Shown here piece after piece: positions 10,690-20,714 of a stretch of DNA of 64,000 nucleotides; the stretch's first letter is position 1, and the number at the start of each line of letters is the position of its first letter. A program made the translations under genes and the position numbers. The notes under the pieces are model-generated. The model had not been told where the DNA came from, did no database searches, and saw only the letters and a program-made list of their open reading frames with translations. Origin of the DNA: Schistocerca nitens (lineage: Eukaryota > Arthropoda > Insecta > Orthoptera > Acrididae); the NCBI RefSeq assembly GCF_023898315.1, contig NC_064618.1:190951548-191015547 (forward strand), written 5' to 3'.

Positions 10690-12800
10690 TATGAATGGAC
10701 GACTGTTGAACATGAAAGACAACGAATTCCTACTTGTCCTACTGCATGTTATAAAATACCAATGTGAGAGAGATGTCAAACAAAATTGCAAGCTTCTAGT
10801 GATGCAGACATATGTCATTTCCATTGCACAAAAAGCTTACCAATGTTACCAGACAGTAGCATCACTCCGCTTCATCAGTATGTTATGAAATGTGAATGTT
10901 TCCTAAGTTACTTTTATTCCAATGAAAGATCGGAGAAGCTTTTAGTCTGCAGGGGATAGATCAAATTAGTCACCGGTATAACTACCTATCGCAAAAATGA
11001 ATTTGTGAAACTCACAAAATTTAATAATAAACATAAGTTTTATGTCATTATTTATGCTGATACAGAATGAATGTTCGGACCAGTGTCAGGTTGCAGTTAT
11101 AATGCTGACTCTGATCCGTACTCGGGTAAGTTAGATTTGCATAAACAGTGCTGTGTCGTTTATTAAACACACTGCAATTATAACTACGAATATTCTGAAT
11201 TTAAACTGGAATGGTTTACTCAACAGATCTATGCACCCACTTAAATTGTAAATGGCTTTTTATGAGAAAATAAAACCATTGTAAGCCCCAAAGAGAGCTG
11301 GGAATTTTGCTCAGCAAAAGCGTGTGATGTACTCACACGAGAAACTCTTTGAGGACTGCGATGTAAGTGCAGCAAGGATATTGTCATTTCACATGTGTTT
11401 ACCAAGGTGCAGCTCATGCTGGCTTCAGTTTCAGTTATAGGCATCGTTATAATGTGTGTTATGTGCTGTCCTTAGGTTAGTTAGGTTTAAGTAGTTCTAA
11501 GTTCTACGGGACTGATGACCATAGATGTATATGTCCCATAGTGCTCAGAGCCATTTGAACCATTTGTTATAATGTGCGTGCCGTACTCCACAATCTGAAC
11601 AATTATGACCTGATTTCTTGATCACGAACCTATGACAAGAGATGACGACAAAGAAATTATATTAAATCCAGGTTGTGTTTCTATTCTATCATCGAATACG
11701 GAAAAATATAAATATTTTACTAATGCACCAGGAGAAGAAATGAAACACAATTTTCATTGATTCGATTAATTTTCTGATGTGTTTCCTTGAAAAGTGGCAT
11801 CTTACATGAAACCAGAACAACTCATGATAATAAGGGTACATTTTACCAGTGATGATGAATTTAATTTAGTTAACCAGAAGGGCGTTTTCCTGTACGGATA
11901 TGTAAGCAATGAATCAACTCTTCTGCAAGGTCGCCTACCCTCAGTGGAATGTATAGAAATTTGCTGGCAGGTGAAACACTAACCAAAGGCTGAATACCAG
12001 AGAACCTGCAGTATATGGAACACAGTGAAGTGCAAGACTCTCGGAGAATATCCAGATTTGTACTTAAAACTGAACATGCTGCTCCTTGCCTATATGTTTG
12101 AATGTGTGTAACTGAATCCATACATAGAGATAAACACACAAAGCCTCTTCAGTGTACTCATTGGGTCTGGGAAAAACATCCTCAGACACAATACTGATAT
12201 CGTACTCGGCGAACCATTCAAAATGTGCAGGAGATGTAGGACACTAGATTACTAACATCATGAGGAGCCAGAATCAGGGCAACTACATTGGTTGCAAAAT
12301 ATATTTTCAAAGACCGTATCTTTTAATGGTAAACTTACTCGCAACTTAACTTAGCAGACTCGATCTATGTTTCGATAAAACCAATACAGCGAGTATGGCG
12401 ATTTTAGATACTTCGAAAACAGGCATTATCGGTTCCCATTATGCATATATTTTGAACAAATTGTAGACAAATTTTGAAAAACCGTGATAAGCATTGCCTC
12501 AAATACCACATAAAATCTTCGAATATCTATGCAGAGGGTCGTTACTTTGGGATCCCCAGTGAATAACAAATACGATATTCTTCTGGTGAATGCATAAGTG
12601 GTTGGGCTGATGAAAGAAAAACTGTACTGGGAGACTACTGCAGAATGTGTGGGCTTACGTGAAAAATGTTGGCTTTTGAGACAGAGCAATGGGTAGTAAT
12701 GTGCAGAGGAAAAGGGGCTTACCATGGGCTATCATAAGCAGCGCGTCTTGGAATCGCAAGTGAAAACCAGTGAGCAGTTCGTCATTCAGTCGAAGTAGCA
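10690..12800 (+). pseudogene. Polinton/Maverick-type DNA polymerase B relic
   Basis: Degraded plus-strand coding traces appear in the order expected for a protein-primed family B DNA polymerase. They are: an N-terminal KDNEFLLVLLHVIKYQCER block (about 10709), a cysteine-bearing CECFLSYF block (about 10893), KFYVIIYADTE resembling exonuclease motif I (11035-11067), SWEFCSAKACDV (about 11300), LHNLNNYDL (11586-11612), NLVNQKGVFLYGYVSNES (about 11863), LGEYPDLYLKLNMLLLAYMF (about 12040), DSIYVSIKP (about 12360, like the TDS polymerase motif), and VVGLMKEKL with CVGLREKC near 12600-12670. Stops, frameshifts and a probable deletion near 12250-12350 make it non-functional. A SINE with an 11-bp target duplication splits it. 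No integrase, ATPase or capsid gene was found nearby, so a Polinton and a related endogenised virus cannot be separated. Confidence 0.7.
11457..11566 (+). mobile_element. SINE family 1, 5'-truncated, inside polymerase relic
   Basis: 110 bp consisting of the 3' body of the common SINE (GTCCTTAGGTTAGTTAGG to GAGCCATTTGAACC) without the tRNA-like head. It is flanked by an 11-bp perfect duplication GTTATAATGTG at 11446-11456 and 11567-11577, which proves retroposition into the polymerase B relic. Confidence 0.93.
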
Positions 12801-12824
12801 TATGTTCAGTCGAAGTAGCATATT
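12785..12824. repeat. 20-bp tandem duplication
   Basis: The unit TTCAGTCGAAGTAGCATATG occurs twice in tandem, the second copy differing at its last base or so. Just downstream (12860-13040) the short motif GTAAAT recurs irregularly, suggesting older slippage. Confidence 0.8.
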
Positions 12825-13422
12825 GTTCCGACTTTTAAACAACTTAAACTATCTCTATCTTCCCTATAAAGTAAATATTATATGAAAAATGATGACTATA
12901 AATAATGTAAATATTTTGATGACGTAAACTGTAAGTGTTAATAACGTAAATTGTAGATTGTAATGTGAGGTAAATGTCACCCTTCATTGAAGAGCAAACT
13001 GTAAATAATGTAAAGTGAGGTAAATACTATCTATTTCCGATTAACGTTATTTTTCCTGACCCATCGTATTGACAATCTTTGTCAACTGTGTATTCTTTTC
13101 GATAGAAATTTGTTGGTTGACTGTAATTACGCTCTATGTAAAAAAACATTCCATATGTACTGGAGACTTTTCGATACGAAATGAGTCATTTATTCTAAGT
13201 GCTGTTGTAGTGGGAGAAAAACAACTTTTCGTCTAAAATAAAACCCGTATTAAAACAATTTCGTTTAATTACTTTGTATCTATCATATCTTGTGTTTAAA
13301 CTTTTTTTTGTTGTCCTTCCCAGCTCCTCTATATCTCGTTTGTTATCTGCATCACACACACACACACACACAGTTAGAGATCGTCTGTCTGTCAACATGG
13401 CTGCATCTTATCAGGATAGATG
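12825..13422. other. AT-rich stretch, no gene
   Basis: Contains a loose repetition of AATGTAAAT-like words at 12880-13040 and a (CA)10 run at 13353-13372. Nothing codes. Confidence 0.5.
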
Positions 13423-13434
13423 AGATTTGTGAAG

Positions 13435-13767
13435 CCGACCGGTGTGGCCGAGTGGTTCTAGGCGCTACAGTCTGGTACCGCGCGACCGCTATGGTCGCAG
13501 GTTCGAATCCTGCCTCGGGCATGGATGTGTGTGATGTCCTTAGGTTAGTTAGGTTTATGTAGTTCTAAGTTCTAGGGGACTGATGACCACAGATGTTAAG
13601 TTCCATAGTGCTCAGAGCCATTTGAACCCGGGCATGGATGTGTGTGATGTCCTTAGGTTAGTTAGGTTTAAGTAGTTCTAAGTTCTAGGGGACTGATGAC
13701 CACAGCTGTTAAGTCCCATAGTGCTCAGAGCCATTTGAACCATTTTGAACCATTTGAACCATTTTTT
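13435..13767 (+). mobile_element. SINE family 1, full copy plus partial tandem copy
   Basis: A head-to-tail partial dimer. The first unit has the tRNA-like head with an A box (TGGCCGAGTGG at about 13445) and a B box (GGTTCGAATCC at 13500-13510), then the body ending GAGCCATTTGAACC at 13627. A second body copy without a head starts CGGGCATGGATG and ends in three TTTGAACCAT repeats. Flanks read AGATTTGTGAAG (13423-13434) and AGATTAGTGAAG (13768-13779), a 12-bp target duplication with one mismatch, so the dimer inserted as one unit. Confidence 0.88.
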
Positions 13768-13779
13768 AGATTAGTGAAG

Positions 13780-14425
13780 ATATCAACCTCTATACTAGGT
13801 TTTCTCTGCCTCGCAGCTGCTACAGTACACTGCACTACATGTCGGTGAGTGTTTGACGAAAAAGCTTGAGAGATTAGAGTATTATACCTTCTCCTGAGCA
13901 TGACACAAATATCGAGTTAGTTTTTAAACTGTTGAGGAAGTTTTTTAAAATGTGTAGCGATATGAAATCACAAGTGTGTTAAAGTATTACATTATCTGAT
14001 GAATGAAATACAGATATATGTTTGTGAGAGAAAAAAATGATTACATTTGTGTGAGAGGTTACATATGTGTGTGTGTGTGTGTGCGTGTGTGTGTCACTGT
14101 CTGTATGTTTATGTATTTGTTTGCGTGCATGTGCACGCACACTCGAGAAAGAGTTAGAGGGAGAGAATTATTACTACTCTATATGTGAGAAAGGTCAAAG
14201 GTCTGTACAGAATTTTTCTCATGTGAAATACAGAGAGAAATGATTACTTTAAATGGGACAGGTATTTAAGGATTGTGGTATTTGATGTATGAAATACAGA
14301 GAGGTCACGTGTATCTAGGGAGTACAGAATGAAACATATTCAGCGGTCAATGATGGTAAGTGATCAGTGATGATCAAGGGGCAATAGTGGTCAATGGTAC
14401 AATACGTAGTGCGTGTGCGTGTGCA

Positions 14426-14459
<34 letters not shown>

Positions 14460-14549
14460 TGTGTGTGTGTGTGTGTGTACGAGCACAACATTTTACATTT
14501 ATCATTCTTTTATTTAACCTGATCATTTTAATACTGCGTCAAAGATATA
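13780..14549. repeat. GT-rich microsatellite region
   Basis: Two GT tracts (14066-14094 and 14409-14478, the second about 70 bp with a few interruptions) and otherwise unassigned AT-rich DNA. The nearby open frames are low-complexity Cys/Val strings made by the repeat. Confidence 0.8.
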
Positions 14550-16018
14550 TACACACATCAAATATAGTTTTGCATCATTCCGTTCCAATAACTCCTGAAG
14601 ATAGACGTTGACTACGAATATTGTATCACAGACATAGTCCCTTTGACTTTAAAGAGATGTCACTAAACCCGCCCAAAGACGTAAAACAACCACACATGAG
14701 AAGCGCGTATTAGACGGAGGGGTCCGACAGCCGATCAGTTCCAGTCATTCCACCAGGAAGGAGGTATACGGCTCGTGTTGTCTGTAGTTCAGCCATGCCT
14801 AGATGGTCAGTACCGCGGTTCGATCGCGTCTACATTGTTACTTTGTGTCAGAAAGGGCTCTCGGTAAGGGAAGTGTCCATGCGTCTCGGAGTGAACCAAA
14901 GCGATGTTGTTAGGACATGGAGGAGATACAGAGAGACAGGAACTGTCGATGACATGCCTCGCACACTCCGCCCAAGGGATACTACGGCAGTGGAGGACCG
15001 CTACCTACGGATTATGGCTTGGAGCAACCCTAATAGCAACGCCACGATGCTGAATAATACTTTTCAAGCAGCCACAGGACTTAGTGTTATGACTCAAACT
15101 GTGCGCAATAGGCTGCATGATGCGCTACTTCACTCCCGACGTCCATGGTGAGGTCCATATTTGTAACCACGACACCATGCAGCGCGGTTCAGATGGGCCC
15201 AACAACATGCCGAAAGGACCGCTCAGGATTAGCATCACATTCTCTTCACCAATGAGTGTCGCATATGCCTTCAACTAGACAATCGTCGGAGACTTGTTTG
15301 GGGGCAACCCAGTCAGGCAGAACGTCTTAGGCATACTGTCCAGCATATGCCGCAAGGTGGAGGTTACCTGCTTATTTTTTGGGTGGCATTATGTGTGGCC
15401 GACGTACGCCGCTGGTAGTCATGGAAGGCGCCGTAACGGCTGGACTATACGTGAATGCCATCCTCCGAGCGATAGTGCAACCATATCGGCAGCATATTGA
15501 CGAGGCATTCGTCTTCATGACAGAAAATTTACGCCCCCATCGTGCACATCTTGTGAATGACTTCTTTCAGTATAACGTCAGCGCTTGAGGAGAGTGGCTA
15601 GCATGTTCTCCAGACATGTACCCTATCTAACATGCCTGGGATAGACTGAAAAGGGCTGTTTATGGACGACGTGACCCACCAAACACTTTGAGGATCTACA
15701 CCGAATCGCCGTTGAGGAGTGGGACAATCTGGACCAACAGTGCCTTGATGAACTTGTGGATAATATTCCACGACGAATACAGGCATGCATCAATGCAAGA
15801 GGACGTGCTACTGGGTATTAGAGGTACCGGTGTCTACAGCAACCTGGACCACCACCTATGAAGGTCTCGCTCTATGGTGGTATAACATGCAATGTGTGGC
15901 TTTCATGAGCAATAAAAAGGGCGGAACTGATTTTTTTTGTTGATCTCTATTCTAGTTTTCTGTACAGGTCACGGAACTCTCGGAACAGAGCTAATGCAAA
16001 ACTTTTTTGATGTGCGTA
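14550..16018 (+). mobile_element. Complete Tc1-like transposon, inactive
   Basis: A 1469-bp element with TA target duplications at 14548-14549 and 16019-16020. The left end (TACACACATCAAATATAGTTTTGCATCA) matches the reverse complement of the right end (TACGCACATCAAAAAAGTTTTGCATTA), and similarity continues for roughly 50 bp. It encodes a Tc1-type transposase on the plus strand. Confidence 0.9.
14795..15821 (+). pseudogene. Tc1-like transposase pseudogene
   Basis: ATG at 14795 opens a 118-codon frame containing the paired-like helix-turn-helix DNA-binding region (GLSVREVSMRLGVNQSDVV) and ending at 15150. The catalytic part continues in shifted frames: FTNECRICLQLDNRR near 15247, where the first catalytic Asp has become Asn; GAVTAGLYVNAIL; FMTENLRPHRAH, where the second Asp has become Glu; and then a TAA replacing the expected Glu codon after MYPI near 15630. 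All three catalytic positions are therefore lost. It ends INARGRATGY at 15818. Family length is about 340 residues, which fits the span. Confidence 0.88.
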
Positions 16019-16209
16019 TATTTACACAAATTATCCGTAACTGATAACAATTTAATAGTACGAGATAGGTGTGTATATGGAAGTAAATAACGAAACTTGT
16101 CACCATTTCTACTCTGGAAATAGTAAATATCTTGTAAGGTGGCGTTACGTAATTTTGTGTTACTTATATGGTACACCATTTAAATACCAATCTGTGATTG
16201 GTTGGATCT

Positions 16210-16760
16210 GGAATGGAGTTTCTCATTTTTCGCTAACATAGGCTATTTCTACCGTCCAGGATTTTTAGTACTGTGCTATGATTGGCAGCAGATAGGTAGG
16301 AAGTGGGAGTGGAAGAGGTTTTTTAATTCCCATAAACACAACTGGGTTCATCCCACTGTCTCAATTTTTTAATTGGCTGTTCCCTTTTTAATACTGTGCC
16401 ATGATTGCTTCATTTCTTTATAAAACTCTCGACGAGGTTTGAGATGGAGAGGAGAGAAGGGGGAAGTGTGCATCGGAGCAGCTTTTACACATCATTTATG
16501 TACTACACTCTGATTTATTTGATAGTGGAACGGTTGTAGAACAGATTTCCATTATCTTGGATTTCTGATACTGCTCTATATTTGGGTGGGGATAATGAGG
16601 GTGAGATGAGAAGCAACAAATTGGGATGTCTGATTTTAGTTTTTCATTAACGTCATTGGGCTATTTCCGCTATCTCGTGTTTTTGATTGGATGTTTCGTT
16701 TCTAATACTGTGCTATGTTTGACTGGAGATAAGTGGGGACGAAGAATGGGGACCTGCCTT
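16210..16760. repeat. Four degenerate repeats of about 130-170 bp
   Basis: A core reading AATACTGTGCTATG-TTGG recurs at about 16267, 16399, 16569 and 16700, each time preceded by a CTATTTCYRCTRTC-like or related block and followed by a purine-rich GG(A)TA/GTGGG stretch. The units are diverged and spaced 132, 170 and 131 bp, consistent with an old tandem array. Confidence 0.6.
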
Positions 16761-16869
16761 ACCAGAGAAACGGACAATGACGTCAATGATAACTTGATGA
16801 CATCACTGACGATGTCACTAGATAAATGAGCTCGTTCACGTGATGTAAAGTAAGTGTGTCAGAATGCGC

Positions 16870-17215
16870 ACTATAAACAAAGTAGATCAGGTAGCATGTA
16901 CCTATAATATTCTGTACAAACTTTCAATAGTCCAACTCAAATACTAGATCTATAAACAGCATTTTGCAAAAAGTTAGCCTTCTTCTCTCCCTCAGTTCCC
17001 ATCATAGCTCATGCACGATCTATGTGTCACTCGTATACTGATCTAACTTACAGGTGACAAACCTTGCGGCATTACTCTGTACTACTTCGATGCCTTCGTT
17101 TAATGTGATCTAGTGTGAATTGCTAACACTGAAGCAATACTCAGCAATGGGTCAACTGCTCTTTACGTGTTTGCTTTATAGGTGCGCTACATTTTTACAG
17201 GGCTCTCTCAGTATA
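16870..17215 (-). mobile_element. CR1/Rex-like LINE C-terminal fragment
   Basis: On the minus strand a segment at about 17105-17040 reads GIEVVQSNAARFVTCKLDQY, typical of the region just after the reverse transcriptase in CR1, Rex and Jockey-like LINEs (compare EAIQRRCARFVTGRFHHH in the LINE at 61.3 kb). Flanking frames are broken. Boundaries are approximate. Confidence 0.55.
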
Positions 17216-17388
17216 CCTTAGTTGAACAATCGCCTTTACTAAACGATCTTATTGATTTCTGCTTCTTTTGCAACGTGATGCCTACAAGTTTAATGGGTGA
17301 CTGAGTCGAGCAAAAAAATTGTGTATAGTGTTTTCCAACTATAACCGAATGTCGTCCTATCCATCCGCAATAAGTTAAATTTAAGTAT

Positions 17389-18297
17389 GCGGTGCGTCCC
17401 CGAGAATAATGGTAATTACTGTGTGATATGACAGGAACGATCATTGGAAGGAAAAGAATCTTCATATGGACATACATCATAATCTGAATATTTTCCAAGA
17501 TAGAGTACATTTAATGTGCATTATTATTAATTTTCTGTATTATTCAAAACAAAGTCAGTTTTACACATGTAGACAAGTACACCATTCAGTAAGCGTTACA
17601 TCACATCTTTCATCAAGTGTCAACTGAAAAGCCTGTATTTTTAAGGCATTCACATGCTCGTCGGGCACTGATACGTCCACTTAATAGCAAAGTACTGAAG
17701 ATCATTACACTGCACCATTTCAGAAATGTGTTGGTACTCCTGCACAGGTTGTCGAACTATACGATCAGAAGAAAAATGGAAGCTTGGAAGAATACCTGTT
17801 TCACGCAATGTGTTTACAAATCGAGTAAACACTCTATGGTCAGGAATTCGACGCTTCGGTAGGCGACGAAAGAATTCTTCTACAGCAGCTGGAACATTAC
17901 CATCCCAGAAGCCGTTAACATACACCATGCCAGCATATTCTCCATTAGTGTGGATGTCTGGCATTTTAGCCAGCGTGTGTGTCGTTCTCTCTGACACATT
18001 CTCAATCCCTCGAGCTATTTCACTCTCAACACTCCAACTGCGCGTTCAGAGGGCTAGTTTATTGGCAGTTATCACGTCAAAGAGGTCGAAAACAACGCGT
18101 TAGTTTGGTCTAGAATAAAACGTCGAAGAGGTTGGGTAGCTGAGACAAATAAGTGCGCGCCACTATCACAGTAAAACAGTACGTGAGACGCATCTCGAAA
18201 GTAATAAGAATAGGGCATACGTCCCATGAAGTGTTTTGCATCAAATGAGCTGTCCTGTCATATACTGAATATTCACCAATCCTCCTGGGACACACTG
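17389..18297 (-). mobile_element. Short element with DUF4817-like ORF
   Basis: A 0.9-kb element. Its left end reads GTGCGTCCCCGAGAATAATGG...ATATGACAGGAACG from 17391, and the reverse complement of its right end reads GTGTGTCCCAGGAGGATTGG...ATATGACAGGACAG, so about 60 bp of imperfect terminal inverted repeat is visible. Only the N-terminal DNA-binding part of a transposase lies inside, so it is an internally deleted derivative. Confidence 0.72.
17650..17997 (-). pseudogene. DUF4817-like transposase N-terminus
   Basis: A 115-codon minus-strand frame. Residues about 17-52 read EYAGMVYVNGFWDGNVPAAV then EEFFRRLPKRRIPDHRVFTR, followed by LRETGILPS. This is the layout of DUF4817, a helix-turn-helix domain found at the N-terminus of many insect Tc1/mariner-superfamily transposases (family recognition from memory). 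The DDE catalytic domain is absent and the remaining C-terminal part is unrelated in appearance. Confidence 0.7.
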
Positions 18298-18715
18298 TAT
18301 TTCAAGGAAACGGCCAGTCAGCACACAGACCAGAGATTCGCTACAAGAGGTTCTGAACCCACTTAAAGATAATCAACAGTGATATTTTCCCGTACACAAC
18401 CTCACTCTGCAAAGTCTCCGATTTTTGCCGAGGCTTTCAGACAGATCATTCCTGTACACATTGAAGAGGACAAGCCTATCACATTTCCCCTGCCGCCTCC
18501 GTGTTACCTTTTCTGGTTGACGAAGAGCTTAATGAAGCCAGTCATATGTCTGTGAACGTATTCCATATGGTACAGTGTAGAAAGTTTCCCGAATATCTAC
18601 TAATATAGAATCCGTTGTTTGACCTTCATCTATGCTTCGCTGGCTATTTTGTGCGAAAGGGCGGGTTCCATGGTTCGATGAGAGACAGTCAAATGAAAAC
18701 CGAATCCACCAGAAT
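18298..18715. other. Unassigned, possible LINE trace
   Basis: On the minus strand near 18480-18420 a segment reads LFNVYRNDLSESLGKN after a frame adjustment, which resembles an RT motif of the YINDL type, but support is too thin to call an element. Confidence 0.3.
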
Positions 18716-18719
18716 GTGT

Positions 18720-19140
18720 CTGTGGAATGGTTCCATTCAACCGTTGTCACCACATTCGTTAACACATTTATTCCACTGGGAGGCGAGACGGCAGTTCCTG
18801 TTCCGTAGAACGCGGTCGACCGCTGACGATCCACAACCATTCCACTCTTGCACTCCCTCTTCTGACTGAAACCAACGTCCACTCATGTCTTTCTTGAGGT
18901 TGCCAAAGTTTCAAAAATCGCTCGGTGAAAGATCCAGGATGTACGGAGGCTGCAGCAGTGTTTCCCAACCAAATCACTGAACCGTAGCCTTCCTAGGGCT
19001 GGGGCGTGTGTTATCGTGCAACACAATGCGTCTGCCCGACAGAAATCCGACAGCTCGAGGGCAAAATTCGAAATATCTCACGTATTCTCCACCAAAGAAA
19101 TCCAAAGCTGTTCCCGCAAACTCCTGGTAAGATCATGATG
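18720..19140 (-). pseudogene. mariner transposase C-terminal fragment
   Basis: Minus-strand traces read HDNTRPSPRKATVQ (second catalytic Asp kept, about 19020), FGWETLLQPPY and LDLSPSDF (third Asp kept), NLKKDMSGRWFQSEEGVQ, and finally QWNKCVNECGD near 18770, which is the usual mariner C-terminal pattern. Stops interrupt it. It differs clearly from the mariner at 9.2 kb, so it is another lineage. Ends were not found. Confidence 0.72.
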
Positions 19141-19437
19141 ATTTCATTTTTCGACTGTAGTGTTGCAGCCACATGTAGTAAGCGTTGTTTCACGCAGTGG
19201 AGAATGGCAAAACAGAGGCAGCCGGCGATCGCGTCATTGCGAAGTAGGAATGGCACAGGCAGCCTTGCTGACAGTTGCAGTCTACCGACCGGCTGACACA
19301 AGGACGCACGCAGACCGAGCACCGAGCGAAGCCTGGAGAGTGCTGAGTAAGGGAAGCATGCTACGTTACGCTGCAATATACTGCGGGAGTAATAACAAGA
19401 AGCTGCCACTGAGGGTAAAAAACGTGCCCCTGCCAGA

Positions 19438-19445
19438 TATAAATA
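19438..19445 (+). promoter_or_regulatory. TATA box candidate
   Basis: TATAAATA in a locally GC-rich setting, followed 30 bp later by CAGACAG. Composition and position fit an RNA polymerase II core promoter on the plus strand, but no transcript evidence is available here. Confidence 0.35.
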
Positions 19446-20103
19446 GTGGAGCGCAGGCAGCAACAGACAGAAGCGATTAGGAAGTAGTTCGGATCTGAGG
19501 ACGGACGTGGTCTGTGTCCGAATGTACAATCTTCGTAGGTGACGATTTCGGAAGTCTGTTCCAGCTCACAGGAGTCATCCATTCGCCGCCAGTTGTCAAC
19601 TTCAGCTCTGGAGGTCGGCCCGAGTTGGGTCGGCACCATGGCTGACTAACTACAGCGAGAACTTCCAGCAGGAACGGCCGCAGCGCGGTCTTGATCACAG
19701 GCGCCGCCAGGGACTGATGCCCGGACTTCACGGCAACCCGGCCACGGCGCGTGGTTCGTCCGTGACGGGAGCTCGCGGACATCGCGACTGACGGCTTCCC
19801 AGCCGCCGGTGCAGCAGGCGTCGGCAGTTGACCTCACGGCGACGCGGCTCCGTGGGGGTGCCAAAATGGGCTGCCGAGCGGCGACGAGTTCATCTCAACC
19901 ACAGGGCATCCTGACTTCAGCGGAGCACTCGTGGCGCGCGTTGCGCGTATTGTCGGAGAATCTGCACAGCAGCAGCCAGGTGGGGGGATCCGCAGGGCTG
20001 GACAGCGACGATGAGGGAGAAATTGTAAACAAAGTTCAATACATAATTGTAAAACTCCACGGCGTCTCAGGCTTTGGCGCAGCCACTGTGTCTGCTGCTA
20101 ACG

Positions 20104-20168
20104 AGTACTGCAGAAGTCGTAACAAGTAGCAAATGGCCATAAAAAGTACTGCAGAAGTCGTAACAAGT
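20104..20168. repeat. 24-bp direct duplication
   Basis: AGTACTGCAGAAGTCGTAAC plus AAGT occurs identically at 20104-20127 and 20145-20168. Related TGGCCAT words follow each copy, so the duplicated unit may be about 41 bp. Confidence 0.85.
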
Positions 20169-20507
20169 GGCCATCTGACATAACAGTAGGTACTCTCTGC
20201 TCGGCGAGTTTCTCGAACATAGCATCACAGTCGTTTGGCAGCACTTTAAAGATACTTTGCAGGATCTGTGACGCACAATGGAGTCGAACCACCCAGCTCT
20301 TATGAGCCGTGCCATGGTAGATAGATGCATCGCGTCTGTTAATTTGATCTTTATCCAAGAAGGTGGATGTGGTAATTTTGGTATCGAGAGGCAACATATT
20401 ATTCCTTGTGTGTTCACGCCTTAGCTAGTGTTCTGGGTGTATTTTTTACTGTATTCCTCTTGGGTGGTGTTTCCTAGAGTTTTGTAGACTCCGAACTATT
20501 CGCTCCC

Positions 20508-20703
20508 GCCGGCTTAAGTGGCCGAACGGTTCTAGGAGCTACAGTCTGGAGCTGCGCGACCGCTACGGTCGCAGGTTCGAATTCTGCCTCCGGCATGGAT
20601 GTGTGTCTGATGTCCTTAGGTTAGTTAGGTTTAAGTAGTTCTAAGTTCTAGGGGACTGATGACCTCAGAAGATGTCCCATAGTGCTCAGAGCCATTTGAA
20701 CCA
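20508..20703 (+). mobile_element. SINE family 1, full length
   Basis: 196 bp from GCCGGCTTAAGTGGCCGAAC (A box inside) through the B box GGTTCGAATTC to GAGCCATTTGAACCA. A perfect 11-bp target duplication TATTCGCTCCC flanks it (20497-20507 and 20704-20714). This is one of the best-preserved copies and defines the family length. Confidence 0.95.
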
Positions 20704-20714
20704 TATTCGCTCCC

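Larger units (their letters stand above)
19150..20495. other. GC-rich segment with TATA motif
   Basis: A CpG-rich block (densest at about 19640-19990) open in several frames on both strands, as expected from composition rather than coding. A TATAAATA box at 19438-19445 stands just before it. A 24-bp block is duplicated at 20104-20127 and 20145-20168. It may be a promoter or an LTR-like end, but no LTR termini, primer site or protein was identified. Confidence 0.4.

Noticed and set aside
13445-13515. tRNA gene in the SINE at 13.4 kb (and similar heads at 20.5, 27.3, 31.7, 35.7, 40.4, 45.2, 51.4, 55.2 kb)
   Set aside because: A and B boxes are present, but each is joined to the same SINE body with target duplications and the acceptor stems do not pair, so these are SINE heads, not tRNA genes.
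14360-14611. Cys/Val-rich protein of 83 codons
   Set aside because: Produced by a GT microsatellite.
16780-16825. Cyclic-AMP response element cluster (TGACGTCA and related words)
   Set aside because: Only one perfect site; neighbouring ATGACATCAC words look like local slippage and there is no gene nearby.
19011-19529. 172-codon minus-strand open frame
   Set aside because: It overlaps a mariner fragment in another frame at one end and GC-rich DNA at the other, has no domain, and uses a non-ATG-supported region.
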